Shown one piece after another: positions 1-9,045 of a stretch of 64,000 nucleotides of DNA. A program made the position numbers and the translations under genes. The DNA is taken from contig NZ_JBLWWF010000005.1 in NCBI RefSeq assembly GCF_048268085.1, positions 62,001 through 126,000 of the forward strand, given 5' to 3'. Under the pieces are notes generated by a model that did no database searches, was not told where the DNA came from, and saw only the letters and a list, made by a program, of their open reading frames with translations. This DNA comes from Neptunicella sp048268085. GTDB taxonomy: Bacteria; Pseudomonadota; Gammaproteobacteria; Enterobacterales; Alteromonadaceae. Position 1 is the stretch's first letter, and each line of letters opens with the position of its first letter.

Positions 1-103
1 GAAGATGCTTTCTCAAATTAGGGTTGGTGATCCCCAAGACCCCCAACGTAGACTCTTTAGCGCGATTGATTGATTGTTCAACAAGGCTTGTGAAATATTT
101 CAT
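1..103 (-). CDS. druE: Druantia-type helicase DruE, N-terminal fragment (cut by window edge)
   Basis: Only the first 34 codons are visible, starting at the ATG at 103-101 and running off the window. They read MKYFTSLVEQSINRAKES and continue with a LGITNPNLRKHL stretch, which resembles the start of the very large DUF1998 helicases found beside DruH. The start lies 2 bp after the stop of the DruH-like gene, so the two are probably translationally coupled. In Druantia anti-phage systems DruE is the helicase/ATPase component. The assignment rests on a short fragment plus its neighbour; the helicase motifs lie outside the window. Confidence 0.6.
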   Translation of the reverse strand, partial: MKYFTSLVEQSINRAKESTLGVLGITNPNLRKHL

Positions 104-105
104 GG

Positions 106-3100
106 TTAATTCCCTTTGTTTTGATTTTCATAAGCACTGACGAAATAGCAGAATGCAGCGCTAAACCAATCACGGTCAAAATCGCGTAATTTTTTCATTT
201 CATAGATGGCGTTGGTGTCCATTCGAATATACTTTTCAATCTGGATGAGGCCTGCGGCAACAGCCGCTGATACGGCAGGATAATAGACAACTGATGTATG
301 ATGCAGCTCACATTCTAATAGGTCACTTACGTCAAAGTCTGATAAAGCTTTTGTCAATGCGCCATTTAGGAGGGTTGGCCATTCATTAGCTTCAAGTTCC
401 GAATTCACTCGCTTAAGGTCTTGTAGCCAACATTGTTTAAAGGCAAATTCAGCCTGGATTTTATTCAAAACTTTTTCGAATTGATTGTGAATCAGATAGT
501 GAGCCAACGGCTCAGGGAAAGAAGAAACACAACCGGTCAGGTTTGAGAAAAGCTCACTCAAACGGGCAGTCACAATGTTGATATCTGGCAAAAAGCGACC
601 AATAAACGATTTGTATTGTTCGATTGCTAATTTCCAGTTTTCGAGCTGTATCATTTCCCAGAAAATGGGTAACTCTATGTCCAATTTTTGAATAAACTCT
701 TCGTTCATTTCAAAAACAAAAAGCGCTAACGTTAAAGCTCGATGATCTTTAGCTAGCTCATGCCAAACCTGAAAGGTCGAAAGGGGAAGGTAGTTGGTTT
801 CGGTCCAAAGCGTTTTGAGGTAACTCCAACTGCGATGCTCAATGTTCTCACCCATTTCAGATATAACTTTACCAATTACATCTGGATTAGAAACTGGGTG
901 ATATGCTCTTACTGCTGATTGGAGGGTATCAATCTCTCGTGTTTCAACATTATCGACTTCATTTCCCAGACTGACCAACCTTGGTCTAAAGGCGAGATCG
1001 TTCCCGCGTCCCGGTGTAACCATCCACACATCGCCCTTAAACATTGCAGGCAGCAATTCATAACGATCAAGTACAATGTCACCTAGTTTCTTAGCCGGAA
1101 GAGGTAGCATGTGCCTTTCAGGCTCGGCAATTCTGAGCGTTTGAGGTTGCTCACTATAGGTATCAACCCCACTATTACTGTTGAAAGAAACGATATTGTG
1201 TTTGGTGTCAATTTCGATCTCAGTTATGTATTTTCTAACATTGTATTTTTTGGTGTTGACGCCATTTCGTATTTCAATTTCAACTTCAGCGTCAATTCCA
1301 TCCTCCAACGCACTTAAAGCAAAAAGCTCCATTATTCTGTCTTTAAAGCTATATAAGCTGACAGACACAGGACGATTTCCAACTTTGATTTTGGATTCGA
1401 ATCTCGGCGAGTTTCGAATAATCGGTTTCAGCGATACTGACAAAGTAAAGGTTTCGACGAAATCTTTTGCCGAATAGAGTAACACTTCAGAACCAAGTAA
1501 CTGCGGTACAGTGAGCGACGAACCGAGTTCGCTCCCTTTACTGTCAAAGCCGAATACACCCGCAGCCGGAAATGGCACGGTTATTTCAATTGGATCACTG
1601 GCAAAATTGGCGTAGAACAGCAGCTTGATTGATGATGGCGGCTTATCATTGACTTCCAAAGAATAAATATGCGTTTGGTTCTGCTTTGAGTACTCACACT
1701 GCACATTTTCAACCATCACTTCCACGAAAATAGTTGCAGCAGTGGTGATATGCAGTTCAACACCCCGTTGGGTGGAATGAAATTTCAAAGCCAGATCTTC
1801 TGGCAACACACCTATCTTTCTTTTTAAAAGAACATCGCCCTCGGCATTTTTCAGGGTGAATGCATGAATACCGTACTTTTCATGTGTTTTAAGTTCATGC
1901 TGAGGCTTATCATTCAGAAACTCAAATGTATTTGGCGCATTTTGATTGTCTGCGTCTGGTAAAACGACTCTTGGCAAGCCTTTATAAACTCGTGTTGGTT
2001 TGGTCCCCCATTGAAGCTCCTGCCCCAACAACTCGAATGCACCACTGCTGTTATGAGTGGAGTTTGTACAAATGCGGTATCTGTTGCCATTGTCGTGGAC
2101 ACGGATCTCGCCAAATATTTTGTACCATTGCAGTGTTATATCTTGAAAATACAACGTCTTTTCTAGTTCTGAGTTTCCACTTAACACTTCTAACTCAGCA
2201 TTACCGGATACAAGTACATAAATCGTTTTTGTTTTGACACTAAAACTTGACTGACCGCAGCAACTATATCCACTTTCAGTCTGTTCAAATCCGATTGGTA
2301 TTTCGCCTAGGGGGATTACTGAAGCCCTAATTTCCTGCCTGTCTCTGCATATACCAGACTCGGACAATTCGACAAACAATGGTGTGTATGGGTTGTCTCG
2401 ATTAACAACAACACTTTTTGATCTTGGTCTGACTATACATACTCGTTCTTCAAATTGGGCATAAACGCTGCCAAGTTGTGCCGCTTTTTTAACGCCTTCA
2501 TCAAGTCCAAGCTCTAATCTTGTTGAGCTAACTTGTGACCGGTCCAAGCCAAAACTCAGGCTCTTGGGAAATGTGACCTTGGATTTTATTTTTAAAGTGT
2601 CGATGTCAAAGAAATGTTCACAAGCTAACTTTGTTTGAATGTTTTTTATCGACTGACTTGCGGTACTTGCCTGCTCAAGCCAGTTATTTAAAAGCTCACG
2701 ACCCGTTTCATTGTCCAAAGGAATGGGAAATTGTTCTCGCCAGTTCGGCACGAGTTTATCTAACTGTTCGGAAGGCCTTTGATCCAAGTTACTGAGGTCT
2801 ACTTTATTACCTAAGCGCATTAAATTTCGGATCAAACTGGCGATAAGTTCTACACTTTCTGTTTCTGAAAAGACAGTGGGTAAGTAAACGACGTTTTGCC
2901 GAATGAGTTCAGATAACTCAATCCCCAACAGTTCGACTTGATAATAATTTTTCAAGACTCGCCAAACCAAGGAACCAAATTTGTTGTCGGACTGCCGTAT
3001 GAGTTGAAACGGCAAGCCGCCTTCAATAAATACTGATCCCAAGAAGGTTCTGGCACCGGACACTTCAAAACGACGCACGGACCTCTTCCAATATGTCTCC

Positions 3101-3453
3101 AGCCCCAGAGGGACTATCTGGCGGATATCACTTTGGTCTAATTCAAATTGCAGCTCTTGCCAAATAGGCGACCACTGCCATCCATCCTGTGTCTGGTATT
3201 CCCTCCGGTACCACTCAGAACAGAACAGCACAAAACAAGCCGACCAATGAATATGCCGCGAGGCTGTTACCGATGTTTTGGGATAGAAGCGCTTCGTTAC
3301 CTCACGCAGAGACAAGTATTCATCATGAGAAACTTGATAGGCAAAAAGAGGTTGGCCCGTTGGCGTATTTAGTCCTCTCTTGTTGAGTAAGGACACAATG
3401 AAATCCGAGGGTGTTACTGATGCGCGCGCCACTGCTAATTTATTCTGACTCAT
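106..3453 (-). CDS. druH: DruH-like protein (STY4851/ECs_5259 family), Druantia type III
   Basis: This 1115-residue protein resembles the large STY4851/ECs_5259 (YjiT-like) family that pairs with a DUF1998 helicase in Druantia type III anti-phage systems. It has no signal peptide or membrane segment and no nucleotide-binding motif that I can see. The centre (about residues 330-750) is rich in beta-prone segments and the last 250 residues look helical. Its length is usual for the family. The neighbours fit: a small protein ends 14 bp upstream and the helicase start follows 2 bp downstream. The biochemical role of DruH is not known; it is required for defence together with DruE. Confidence 0.7.
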   Translation of the reverse strand: MSQNKLAVARASVTPSDFIVSLLNKRGLNTPTGQPLFAYQVSHDEYLSLREVTKRFYPKTSVTASRHIHWSACFVLFCSEWYRREYQTQDGWQWSPIWQELQFELDQSDIRQIVPLGLETYWKRSVRRFEVSGARTFLGSVFIEGGLPFQLIRQSDNKFGSLVWRVLKNYYQVELLGIELSELIRQNVVYLPTVFSETESVELIASLIRNLMRLGNKVDLSNLDQRPSEQLDKLVPNWREQFPIPLDNETGRELLNNWLEQASTASQSIKNIQTKLACEHFFDIDTLKIKSKVTFPKSLSFGLDRSQVSSTRLELGLDEGVKKAAQLGSVYAQFEERVCIVRPRSKSVVVNRDNPYTPLFVELSESGICRDRQEIRASVIPLGEIPIGFEQTESGYSCCGQSSFSVKTKTIYVLVSGNAELEVLSGNSELEKTLYFQDITLQWYKIFGEIRVHDNGNRYRICTNSTHNSSGAFELLGQELQWGTKPTRVYKGLPRVVLPDADNQNAPNTFEFLNDKPQHELKTHEKYGIHAFTLKNAEGDVLLKRKIGVLPEDLALKFHSTQRGVELHITTAATIFVEVMVENVQCEYSKQNQTHIYSLEVNDKPPSSIKLLFYANFASDPIEITVPFPAAGVFGFDSKGSELGSSLTVPQLLGSEVLLYSAKDFVETFTLSVSLKPIIRNSPRFESKIKVGNRPVSVSLYSFKDRIMELFALSALEDGIDAEVEIEIRNGVNTKKYNVRKYITEIEIDTKHNIVSFNSNSGVDTYSEQPQTLRIAEPERHMLPLPAKKLGDIVLDRYELLPAMFKGDVWMVTPGRGNDLAFRPRLVSLGNEVDNVETREIDTLQSAVRAYHPVSNPDVIGKVISEMGENIEHRSWSYLKTLWTETNYLPLSTFQVWHELAKDHRALTLALFVFEMNEEFIQKLDIELPIFWEMIQLENWKLAIEQYKSFIGRFLPDINIVTARLSELFSNLTGCVSSFPEPLAHYLIHNQFEKVLNKIQAEFAFKQCWLQDLKRVNSELEANEWPTLLNGALTKALSDFDVSDLLECELHHTSVVYYPAVSAAVAAGLIQIEKYIRMDTNAIYEMKKLRDFDRDWFSAAFCYFVSAYENQNKGN

Positions 3454-3467
3454 AACGCTACTTCCTT

Positions 3468-4013
3468 TTATGCGCTTAACTTCATAAAGTCAGACTTCGC
3501 ATAGAACCCTCTGACCTGACATTCCAACTTCAACTCCCGCCAGCCCTTTCCTCTGGAAAAACTGGCCGCAACTGTCGGATTCATTCCTTCAATAAGCACT
3601 TGGTGTACACCTAAGCGTTTAATAAATTTTTTGAGTATTGCTTTTTCTTTGTTCTCTTCGGCTATCATTCCTGCATATAAAAATAACAGAATGAATTGCA
3701 CCTCTTGGGGTTTTGGGTAAGCCTTGGAAAGATAGGCAATTCTTCCAACTAAATCATAATTGACTTGATTTGTCACGCTATTGAATATGCTCAAAAAATC
3801 CCGATAAAGCACAAAGCGAGAGTGGCCGGATGCGTAATGACGCATCACCTTAAATACTTCTTCATCCCTGACTGCGTGGGCTTTGTTATCCCTTATATGG
3901 TAAATACACCAACGGTCAAATCTACCTTGCGAAAACACAAACCGTGTACCGTCTTGCAAGTTTGCGATTAACGTTGATCTAGTATTAAAGTTTTCATTGA
4001 CAACAAATGACAT
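3468..4013 (-). CDS. Small protein at head of the Druantia-like operon (possibly DUF7004)
   Basis: This 181-residue protein starts at 4013 and ends 14 bp before the DruH-like gene, so it is probably the first gene of that operon. It is soluble and basic-aromatic; a segment GRFDRWCIYHIRD near residue 30 resembles small proteins I associate with DUF7004, a family of unknown function, but this recollection is weak. No catalytic motif is evident. The 143 bp ahead of it carry a direct repeat and no gene, which supports a separate promoter from the upstream SPARTA-ATPase unit. It may be an accessory or regulatory component of the Druantia-like system. Confidence 0.5.
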   Translation of the reverse strand: MSFVVNENFNTRSTLIANLQDGTRFVFSQGRFDRWCIYHIRDNKAHAVRDEEVFKVMRHYASGHSRFVLYRDFLSIFNSVTNQVNYDLVGRIAYLSKAYPKPQEVQFILLFLYAGMIAEENKEKAILKKFIKRLGVHQVLIEGMNPTVAASFSRGKGWRELKLECQVRGFYAKSDFMKLSA

Positions 4014-4082
4014 GCCAGCCTCCGGGTTGATGTAGATAACACCTCACCCCTAGTAATGCCAAAAGCAAGCCAAACATAAATG

Positions 4083-4118
4083 TAACTATAAATCAATCAG
4101 TTAACTATAAATCCATCA
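4083..4118. repeat. Tandem direct repeat upstream of the Druantia-like operon
   Basis: Two near-identical 17-bp copies of TAACTATAAATCNATCA lie at 4083-4099 and 4102-4118, a 19-bp period with one mismatch. They sit 70-105 bp ahead of the first gene of the Druantia-like operon (start 4013), in an AT-rich gap that holds no gene (4014-4156). Position and near two-turn spacing suggest an operator for a dimeric regulator, but which protein binds is not evident. Confidence 0.5.
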
Positions 4119-4156
4119 TCTTAAAAAATATAAAATTTACTTTTATGTAAAATAAG

Positions 4157-4843
4157 TTACTTTTTAATATTCTTTAAATAAATTACATTGGACGTATCGC
4201 TGCCATCACTTGAGTTAGCTTCACTCACATCTTCAAGATGCTTCCTTTTCACTAAAGTCCGACAATATTCCAATAAACCTTCTACCGGCACAAAGCGCTG
4301 CTTACTCGACTTGGTTCGTTTAGGCTGGGAATTAAAATAAACGGCAATATCCAAGGCTAGCTCTGGCGGGAGATATCTTATCTGTCTGTCATCTAGAGTT
4401 TGCGTAACCCACAAGCCAGCATCAGTAATATGGCCATTGATACTGAGATCGGTATTCTTTACCCATTCGAATTTAAATTCGACATCACCAATATCACTGA
4501 GTAACTTAGCAATATCGCCCCGTTGCAATAGACGCTGAGTCTCCAGGGTTTCAGCTAATACGTATTGCCACTCCATGAATAACCGTGATTCAAGTTCTCC
4601 TACGGTCAACGGTTTCTCTACAGGTAAAAATAGCGTGAACCTGCTGTTAGCTTCAGTCGCAATAATGGTCTTTTCAATGGATTTGTATCGGTTTTCGATA
4701 ATGTGGATCTGCCAGCAAAACTGCTGAAAAGTACTTTGCAGAGTATTGACTCCTACCTGCTTACCAGATGAGGCAGGCAAACGGGGAAAGTCTGCTTTTA
4801 ACCATCTCGCAAGTGCATTTGATGCTGATATTAGTAGTTGCAT
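4157..4843 (-). CDS. Hypothetical protein, last gene of the hsd-SPARTA-ATPase run
   Basis: I do not recognise this 228-residue protein. It begins with a helical segment (ISASNALARWLK), shows no signal peptide or membrane span, and ends in a Ser/Asp-rich low-complexity stretch followed by a short hydrophobic-basic tail (VIYLKNIKK). The middle has a positively charged KRTKSSKQR patch that could contact nucleic acid. Its start lies 9 bp after the stop of the PLD-like gene, which suggests co-transcription, and its stop is followed by the gap that separates it from the Druantia-like operon. It may be a third component of the ATPase/PLD cassette. Confidence 0.55.
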   Translation of the reverse strand: MQLLISASNALARWLKADFPRLPASSGKQVGVNTLQSTFQQFCWQIHIIENRYKSIEKTIIATEANSRFTLFLPVEKPLTVGELESRLFMEWQYVLAETLETQRLLQRGDIAKLLSDIGDVEFKFEWVKNTDLSINGHITDAGLWVTQTLDDRQIRYLPPELALDIAVYFNSQPKRTKSSKQRFVPVEGLLEYCRTLVKRKHLEDVSEANSSDGSDTSNVIYLKNIKK

Positions 4844-4852
4844 TTAACTCTA

Positions 4853-5734
4853 TTACTTATCGGTAAGCCCAAGTTTTCTTGCTCTCCCATCTGCGACTAT
4901 CGCTTCAATCCATTGATGTGTCACTTCACACTCATGTTTACTGCACAAACTGATACTGAGCTTATCAGCTTGCGCTCCTTGAATGGCTCCCGGAGAAAAT
5001 CCATGCCCTGATTTGATGCCACAATACTCAGTCATAAGATACCTATCATGGAAGAACTTCTCCGGAGCAATTACCAGCGAGAAATTTGGTAATAGTTTGA
5101 AGTTATCGACATAATTGCGTTTAAACACAACTCCAGGCTGCGCAACATCTATTGCAGTTACAAGGGTGATACTTCGAATAGATTGATATTGTTGCAACAT
5201 CAAAAATATATTGTGTAAAACAGGGTTTGGTGCAAAGCAAAAATATTGATCAACTATCGTGAGGTTTCCCCCATATCGAACAATTGGTGCAATACAAGCG
5301 CTGATTTCCTGGCTAGTCCTATTGATGGTTACGGTCGGCGGAAGATGCCAACTAGCATGCCTTTCAATTATATCCACATACCCGATAGCGCCTTCGAATT
5401 GCTCAGAAAGGATTGAGTTAAACGGTAAGTATTCTGTTTGTTTCGTGCACCAATCTGTCCAGTTTTCAACATTAATTTCAGACCTATGTATCGGCAAAGC
5501 AAACCGGTCCTGACCCTTGCATTTCTGTAGCTTGTTCAAAAAATTAATAATCGACTTCTTTTTTACTGGCTGAAGTTCTTTAGAATTTTTTGCTGCAATA
5601 AAAGCCTCCCTAGCCCATTCTCGCACAGGAGCGATTACGTACCTCCCCGCTTCAAAACCAAATCGTTCTTTCAAAAGACCGTAGTAGTGATATTCGCTCA
5701 AACATTTCGGATCAACTGCAACCTCCTGATACAT
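4853..5734 (-). CDS. Phospholipase D-like (putative nuclease/effector) protein
   Basis: This 293-residue protein has features of the PLD-like fold seen in MIT-C-type proteins: an IVDQYF strand at residues 160-165 (usually IVDPYF) and an HDRYL motif at 229-233 followed by GIKSGHGFS. The His of HDRYL would be the active-site His of a variant HKD motif. Residues 1-150 are helical with no clear domain. The gene overlaps the ATPase stop by 1 bp, so the two are coupled. In defence islands such pairs usually combine an ATPase sensor with a nuclease effector; that role is inferred. The Lys of a canonical HKD is not present in standard spacing, so catalysis is uncertain. Confidence 0.55.
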   Translation of the reverse strand: MYQEVAVDPKCLSEYHYYGLLKERFGFEAGRYVIAPVREWAREAFIAAKNSKELQPVKKKSIINFLNKLQKCKGQDRFALPIHRSEINVENWTDWCTKQTEYLPFNSILSEQFEGAIGYVDIIERHASWHLPPTVTINRTSQEISACIAPIVRYGGNLTIVDQYFCFAPNPVLHNIFLMLQQYQSIRSITLVTAIDVAQPGVVFKRNYVDNFKLLPNFSLVIAPEKFFHDRYLMTEYCGIKSGHGFSPGAIQGAQADKLSISLCSKHECEVTHQWIEAIVADGRARKLGLTDK

Positions 5735-7506
5735 CAGAACAACTCCTCATCGCGCTCGTCAAAGAAGCCTCCTGGCCACTCCTCGCTAAAATCACCGTCA
5801 TCGGTGATGCAAATCCTTCTAGCACTTACGCCATCAGTTTCATTTGATAGAAATATTACGCTAATATCGTTCGGCTGAATTTGCTGAAGGTCATTTGGGA
5901 GTGTTCCCTCATTGCTTTCCCTGATTCTGCGAAGTAGGCGCAAAATCAAATGCTCACTATGCGTTTCAATGAGAAAGCTTGGCGCACTTTTAAGTTGCGT
6001 TAAAAGATCACCAATTGCTACTTGTAGCTTAGGGTGGATGTGAAGTTCAGGTTGTTCGACTGCTACGATACCTTTGCTGCGGCTCAATGCCGCTACAATT
6101 ACCGGCATTAACTGAGAAACGCCTACACCTAAATCTGCTGCACTGACTGTTATCTGTCGTTTTGTATCCCAAAGATTGTTAGACCACTTCCATTCAATAT
6201 TGTCGAAATTCGCAAAATCCTTGTTAGCTACTTTTGATCGTTCATTGACTAGCCTTTGGTGAACGTCTTGGAACCTCATCCCTGAATTAATCTTTTCTCT
6301 GACTGAATAGTTGATATGCGCTTCCATTACCAATTCTATTCCTAGCCCCAGCTTCGAATCATCGGAGATCCAAGAATTAACAGCTTTCAACACATTGAAA
6401 TCATTGTTGGCTAACACATCCCATGCTGCAATGCCGTTGTACCAATCTTTCCTTTGGATATCCGAGTTAGGTTGGCGTAGCGCATCTGGAATCTCGCGAA
6501 TCGGTCCAATACATAGACTGTCATCCAGAATACGTTTGAGATTGTCCAAGGGGGCAACCAGCAAATCACTGAATAACTCAATTACCAGTTCATTAAGAGT
6601 CCCATTATCAATAGTAAAAGCAGCGTTTAACTTTTTCCCCTGTTCTAATAACGCTCCAGCAAAACCTTTTATGCCTATCGGTACGTGCGTTAGCTCATGT
6701 CCAGCGAAGCAAATATAATTGACCCCTGCGATTACATCTGTGGTTGTAATACGCCCTTCATTTATCAGTTCGTGAAATTCACTTGTGTAGGCTGTACTCG
6801 AAATTTCGAGTGCATCCTCATCATTTTCAAATGGCCTGTCAGCCCCTTGCGTTATTTCTCTATGGGAGGGAACGTGTATGCCTTTCAATTCACACAACGT
6901 ATCAAAAAGATCTTCATGAATCGGACTCTTAAAATCAAAGCACTCCAATAACCAATCATCATGGTTTTCAGGCAACAATAACGGATGGAGATAGTTGAGC
7001 GCACTGATTACTGGCTGCTTTAAGCCAGCATCACTAGTAACTTCAGCTAAATCTTGACCATCGAATGAAACGGTATAACGTGAAATGTATGCTGCATCAG
7101 CAGCTTTAGACCAAGAAATCTCAAATTCCAGCGCCATCGACTCAGCAGCGACAGATGGACTAGAGATTCCTAACTCAACACCTTCAATCAAATCAGACAA
7201 AAATCCATACCCACTGCCGACCTGACCCTGCTTATCGAACTCAACTCTAATTATGATGCTTTTATCCAATTGACGACCATGTACAAGATTTTTAAACCCT
7301 CCGATGTACTTGTTGTCCAGCGCTTCTAGCCGCAAAGGATTGCAATTGCCTTTCCCAATAATATGATGCAAATAAAAAAGGGCCATCAGAACAGAACTCT
7401 TGCCGACGCTATTCGGGCCAAAAAGCAGTGTGAGGGGTGCAAACTCTATGGTTTGCTTAGTACTGAATGATCTAAAGTTAGTAAGGGATAGTTTGGTTAT
7501 ACGCAT
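5734..7506 (-). CDS. AAA family ATPase, OLD/SMC-like (DUF3696-type C-terminus)
   Basis: This 590-residue protein is an ABC/SMC-type ATPase of the kind common in defence islands. The N-terminus MRITKLSLTNFRSF is typical, followed by a Walker A GPNSVGKS at residues 30-37. Near the C-terminus are Walker B and D-loop-like elements (AVEQPELHIHPK) and a switch ETHSEHL, which characterise AAA_15/AAA_21 ATPases with a DUF3696-like end. No TOPRIM nuclease domain follows, unlike OLD proteins, so the effector is probably the overlapping PLD-like gene. It starts 12 bp after the Argonaute stop. The combination could be compared with the Menshen system, whose ATPase I recall as having a DUF3696 domain. Confidence 0.75.
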   Translation of the reverse strand: MRITKLSLTNFRSFSTKQTIEFAPLTLLFGPNSVGKSSVLMALFYLHHIIGKGNCNPLRLEALDNKYIGGFKNLVHGRQLDKSIIIRVEFDKQGQVGSGYGFLSDLIEGVELGISSPSVAAESMALEFEISWSKAADAAYISRYTVSFDGQDLAEVTSDAGLKQPVISALNYLHPLLLPENHDDWLLECFDFKSPIHEDLFDTLCELKGIHVPSHREITQGADRPFENDEDALEISSTAYTSEFHELINEGRITTTDVIAGVNYICFAGHELTHVPIGIKGFAGALLEQGKKLNAAFTIDNGTLNELVIELFSDLLVAPLDNLKRILDDSLCIGPIREIPDALRQPNSDIQRKDWYNGIAAWDVLANNDFNVLKAVNSWISDDSKLGLGIELVMEAHINYSVREKINSGMRFQDVHQRLVNERSKVANKDFANFDNIEWKWSNNLWDTKRQITVSAADLGVGVSQLMPVIVAALSRSKGIVAVEQPELHIHPKLQVAIGDLLTQLKSAPSFLIETHSEHLILRLLRRIRESNEGTLPNDLQQIQPNDISVIFLSNETDGVSARRICITDDGDFSEEWPGGFFDERDEELF

Positions 7507-7518
7507 CTTAGTTCTGGC

Positions 7519-9045
7519 TTATATGTAGTGCTTAAAGGGAAGAGGTGGTAAATCATGGGCGGTTGGAGTTGCTGTCAGTATTTCACCAACTTGGTCCGCA
7601 AAACGAAGGGTGACAGGCTCTCCATCAGCAAAATCACAACGATTAAAATTAACTTTTGTAAGACCAAGAATATCTTTCAGTACTTGTCTGATGTCGGCGT
7701 CACCAAACGATATCTCAACAGCAAGCGGGTTGGGAACCTCCCGACCAGGATAGGTGCCGAGCCTTGGAACAAAACCCTTGGAATACAAGTACCCTTTTCG
7801 TTTATGTACTAAGTAAAACGCTCCTCTTACCAAGGGGTGATCAGTAGGGCTATACAACTTGAAGTGCTTTTCATGTGATATCCGAATGGATACTACTTTT
7901 GTTCCTTCTGGTACACCAGCACGAAACCCATCCCATTCATCTTGGCTGATCCGGGTTTTGCCATGAATAAATAGCTCATTTGGTGGGATACCATGATCCC
8001 TTTCATATGCAGCGACTATCTGCTCAGCAATGATTTTTGCCTTTTCAAAAGGAAGATGAAACTGTTTTGTTTCAGTCGAATACCAGGGGCCAACTGCCCC
8101 CCTAAATACAACACCATCACCCGAATCCAGAAACATTTGAGCACCGCAACACGCATTCTGACTGTCGATACTGGTCTCATCTTTTTTGAACACCAAGCCA
8201 ACATAACAAACTCCAGGACGCACATTTGCCAGTTTCCAGGGACGTCCTGATGCCTTGAAGTAAGCAGTCGTGCAGAGATTCCAGGCAACAGATGCTTTGT
8301 CCTGCAACTGTCTTACGGGCCTACCGTTCTCAACAAAGGCTTCTGGCATTAGTGTCGTTTCGCGCACCACCTGTACCACTGCTTTAGCATCTAATAACCT
8401 TGCTTTAAGCTGGTTATGAAAATTTAATTCATAACGATAAAGCTCTGCTGTTTCATTGTCTTCATCGAATAATGAGGGCTGAGAAGAAAGTTTGTGCGCA
8501 AGCCTAGCATTCATTAGCTGCGGAGATTGTTCGGCCAAAGACCCCGGAATACGTGATTGAGGACGACCATATTTGTAAACTTCCTCAGGAATCACAACAA
8601 ACCATAGATCTACCGCAGCGTCTTCTTCATTAATATGCCGCCTAATTTCATTTTCAAATATGGAAACGGTGTTATAAATAGCTTGATGCCGATCTTTTAT
8701 ACGAATAGTTTGGGTGATTTTTTGCTCTGGAATACGTATGGTAGCAGCAGGCTTTTCTGGCCACTTAGCGCCAAAAATAGCCTCGAATCCAGGAAACGGA
8801 ATATGATGCGCAGCATCAGAAGTGGATTCAATCGGTAAATTTACCTGTTTAATCCAACGTTCATACAGCTCTAACCCACGGGGAGTTCCTACAAATCCGA
8901 TACGTATCGAAGTTGGTGAATTTTCATTGTTTAATGGTCCAAACCAAAGCAGACCATCTTTAGCAAATGGTGCTTTTTGTTGGTAACCAAAAGATAACTC
9001 AGGCTCTTCAAGCAATTCTATACACGCTTCATTCATCATCGTCAT
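7519..9045 (-). CDS. Short prokaryotic Argonaute (MID-PIWI), SPARTA component
   Basis: This protein of about 508 residues is a short pAgo: it has MID and PIWI regions but no N or PAZ domain. The MID part lies in the first half (GFVGTPRGLELYERW near residue 50); the PIWI part starts near PWKLANVRPGVCYVGL, continues through GAVGPWYSTETKQ and the ELFIHGKTR strand, and ends LPFKHYI. Where active Argonautes have the first catalytic Asp the sequence reads GLVFKK, so slicing is predicted to be lost, as is usual in this clade. Short Agos pair with APAZ proteins and act as RNA-guided DNA sensors. The start is ambiguous: TTG 9048, ATG 9045, 9039 or 9036 all overlap the TIR-APAZ stop; 9045 is chosen. 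Confidence 0.88.
   Translation of the reverse strand: MTMMNEACIELLEEPELSFGYQQKAPFAKDGLLWFGPLNNENSPTSIRIGFVGTPRGLELYERWIKQVNLPIESTSDAAHHIPFPGFEAIFGAKWPEKPAATIRIPEQKITQTIRIKDRHQAIYNTVSIFENEIRRHINEEDAAVDLWFVVIPEEVYKYGRPQSRIPGSLAEQSPQLMNARLAHKLSSQPSLFDEDNETAELYRYELNFHNQLKARLLDAKAVVQVVRETTLMPEAFVENGRPVRQLQDKASVAWNLCTTAYFKASGRPWKLANVRPGVCYVGLVFKKDETSIDSQNACCGAQMFLDSGDGVVFRGAVGPWYSTETKQFHLPFEKAKIIAEQIVAAYERDHGIPPNELFIHGKTRISQDEWDGFRAGVPEGTKVVSIRISHEKHFKLYSPTDHPLVRGAFYLVHKRKGYLYSKGFVPRLGTYPGREVPNPLAVEISFGDADIRQVLKDILGLTKVNFNRCDFADGEPVTLRFADQVGEILTATPTAHDLPPLPFKHYI

Noticed and set aside
8016..8288. 90-codon minus-strand frame inside the Argonaute gene
   Set aside because: Overlapping frame without ribosome site or family likeness; the Argonaute frame is clearly the coding one.
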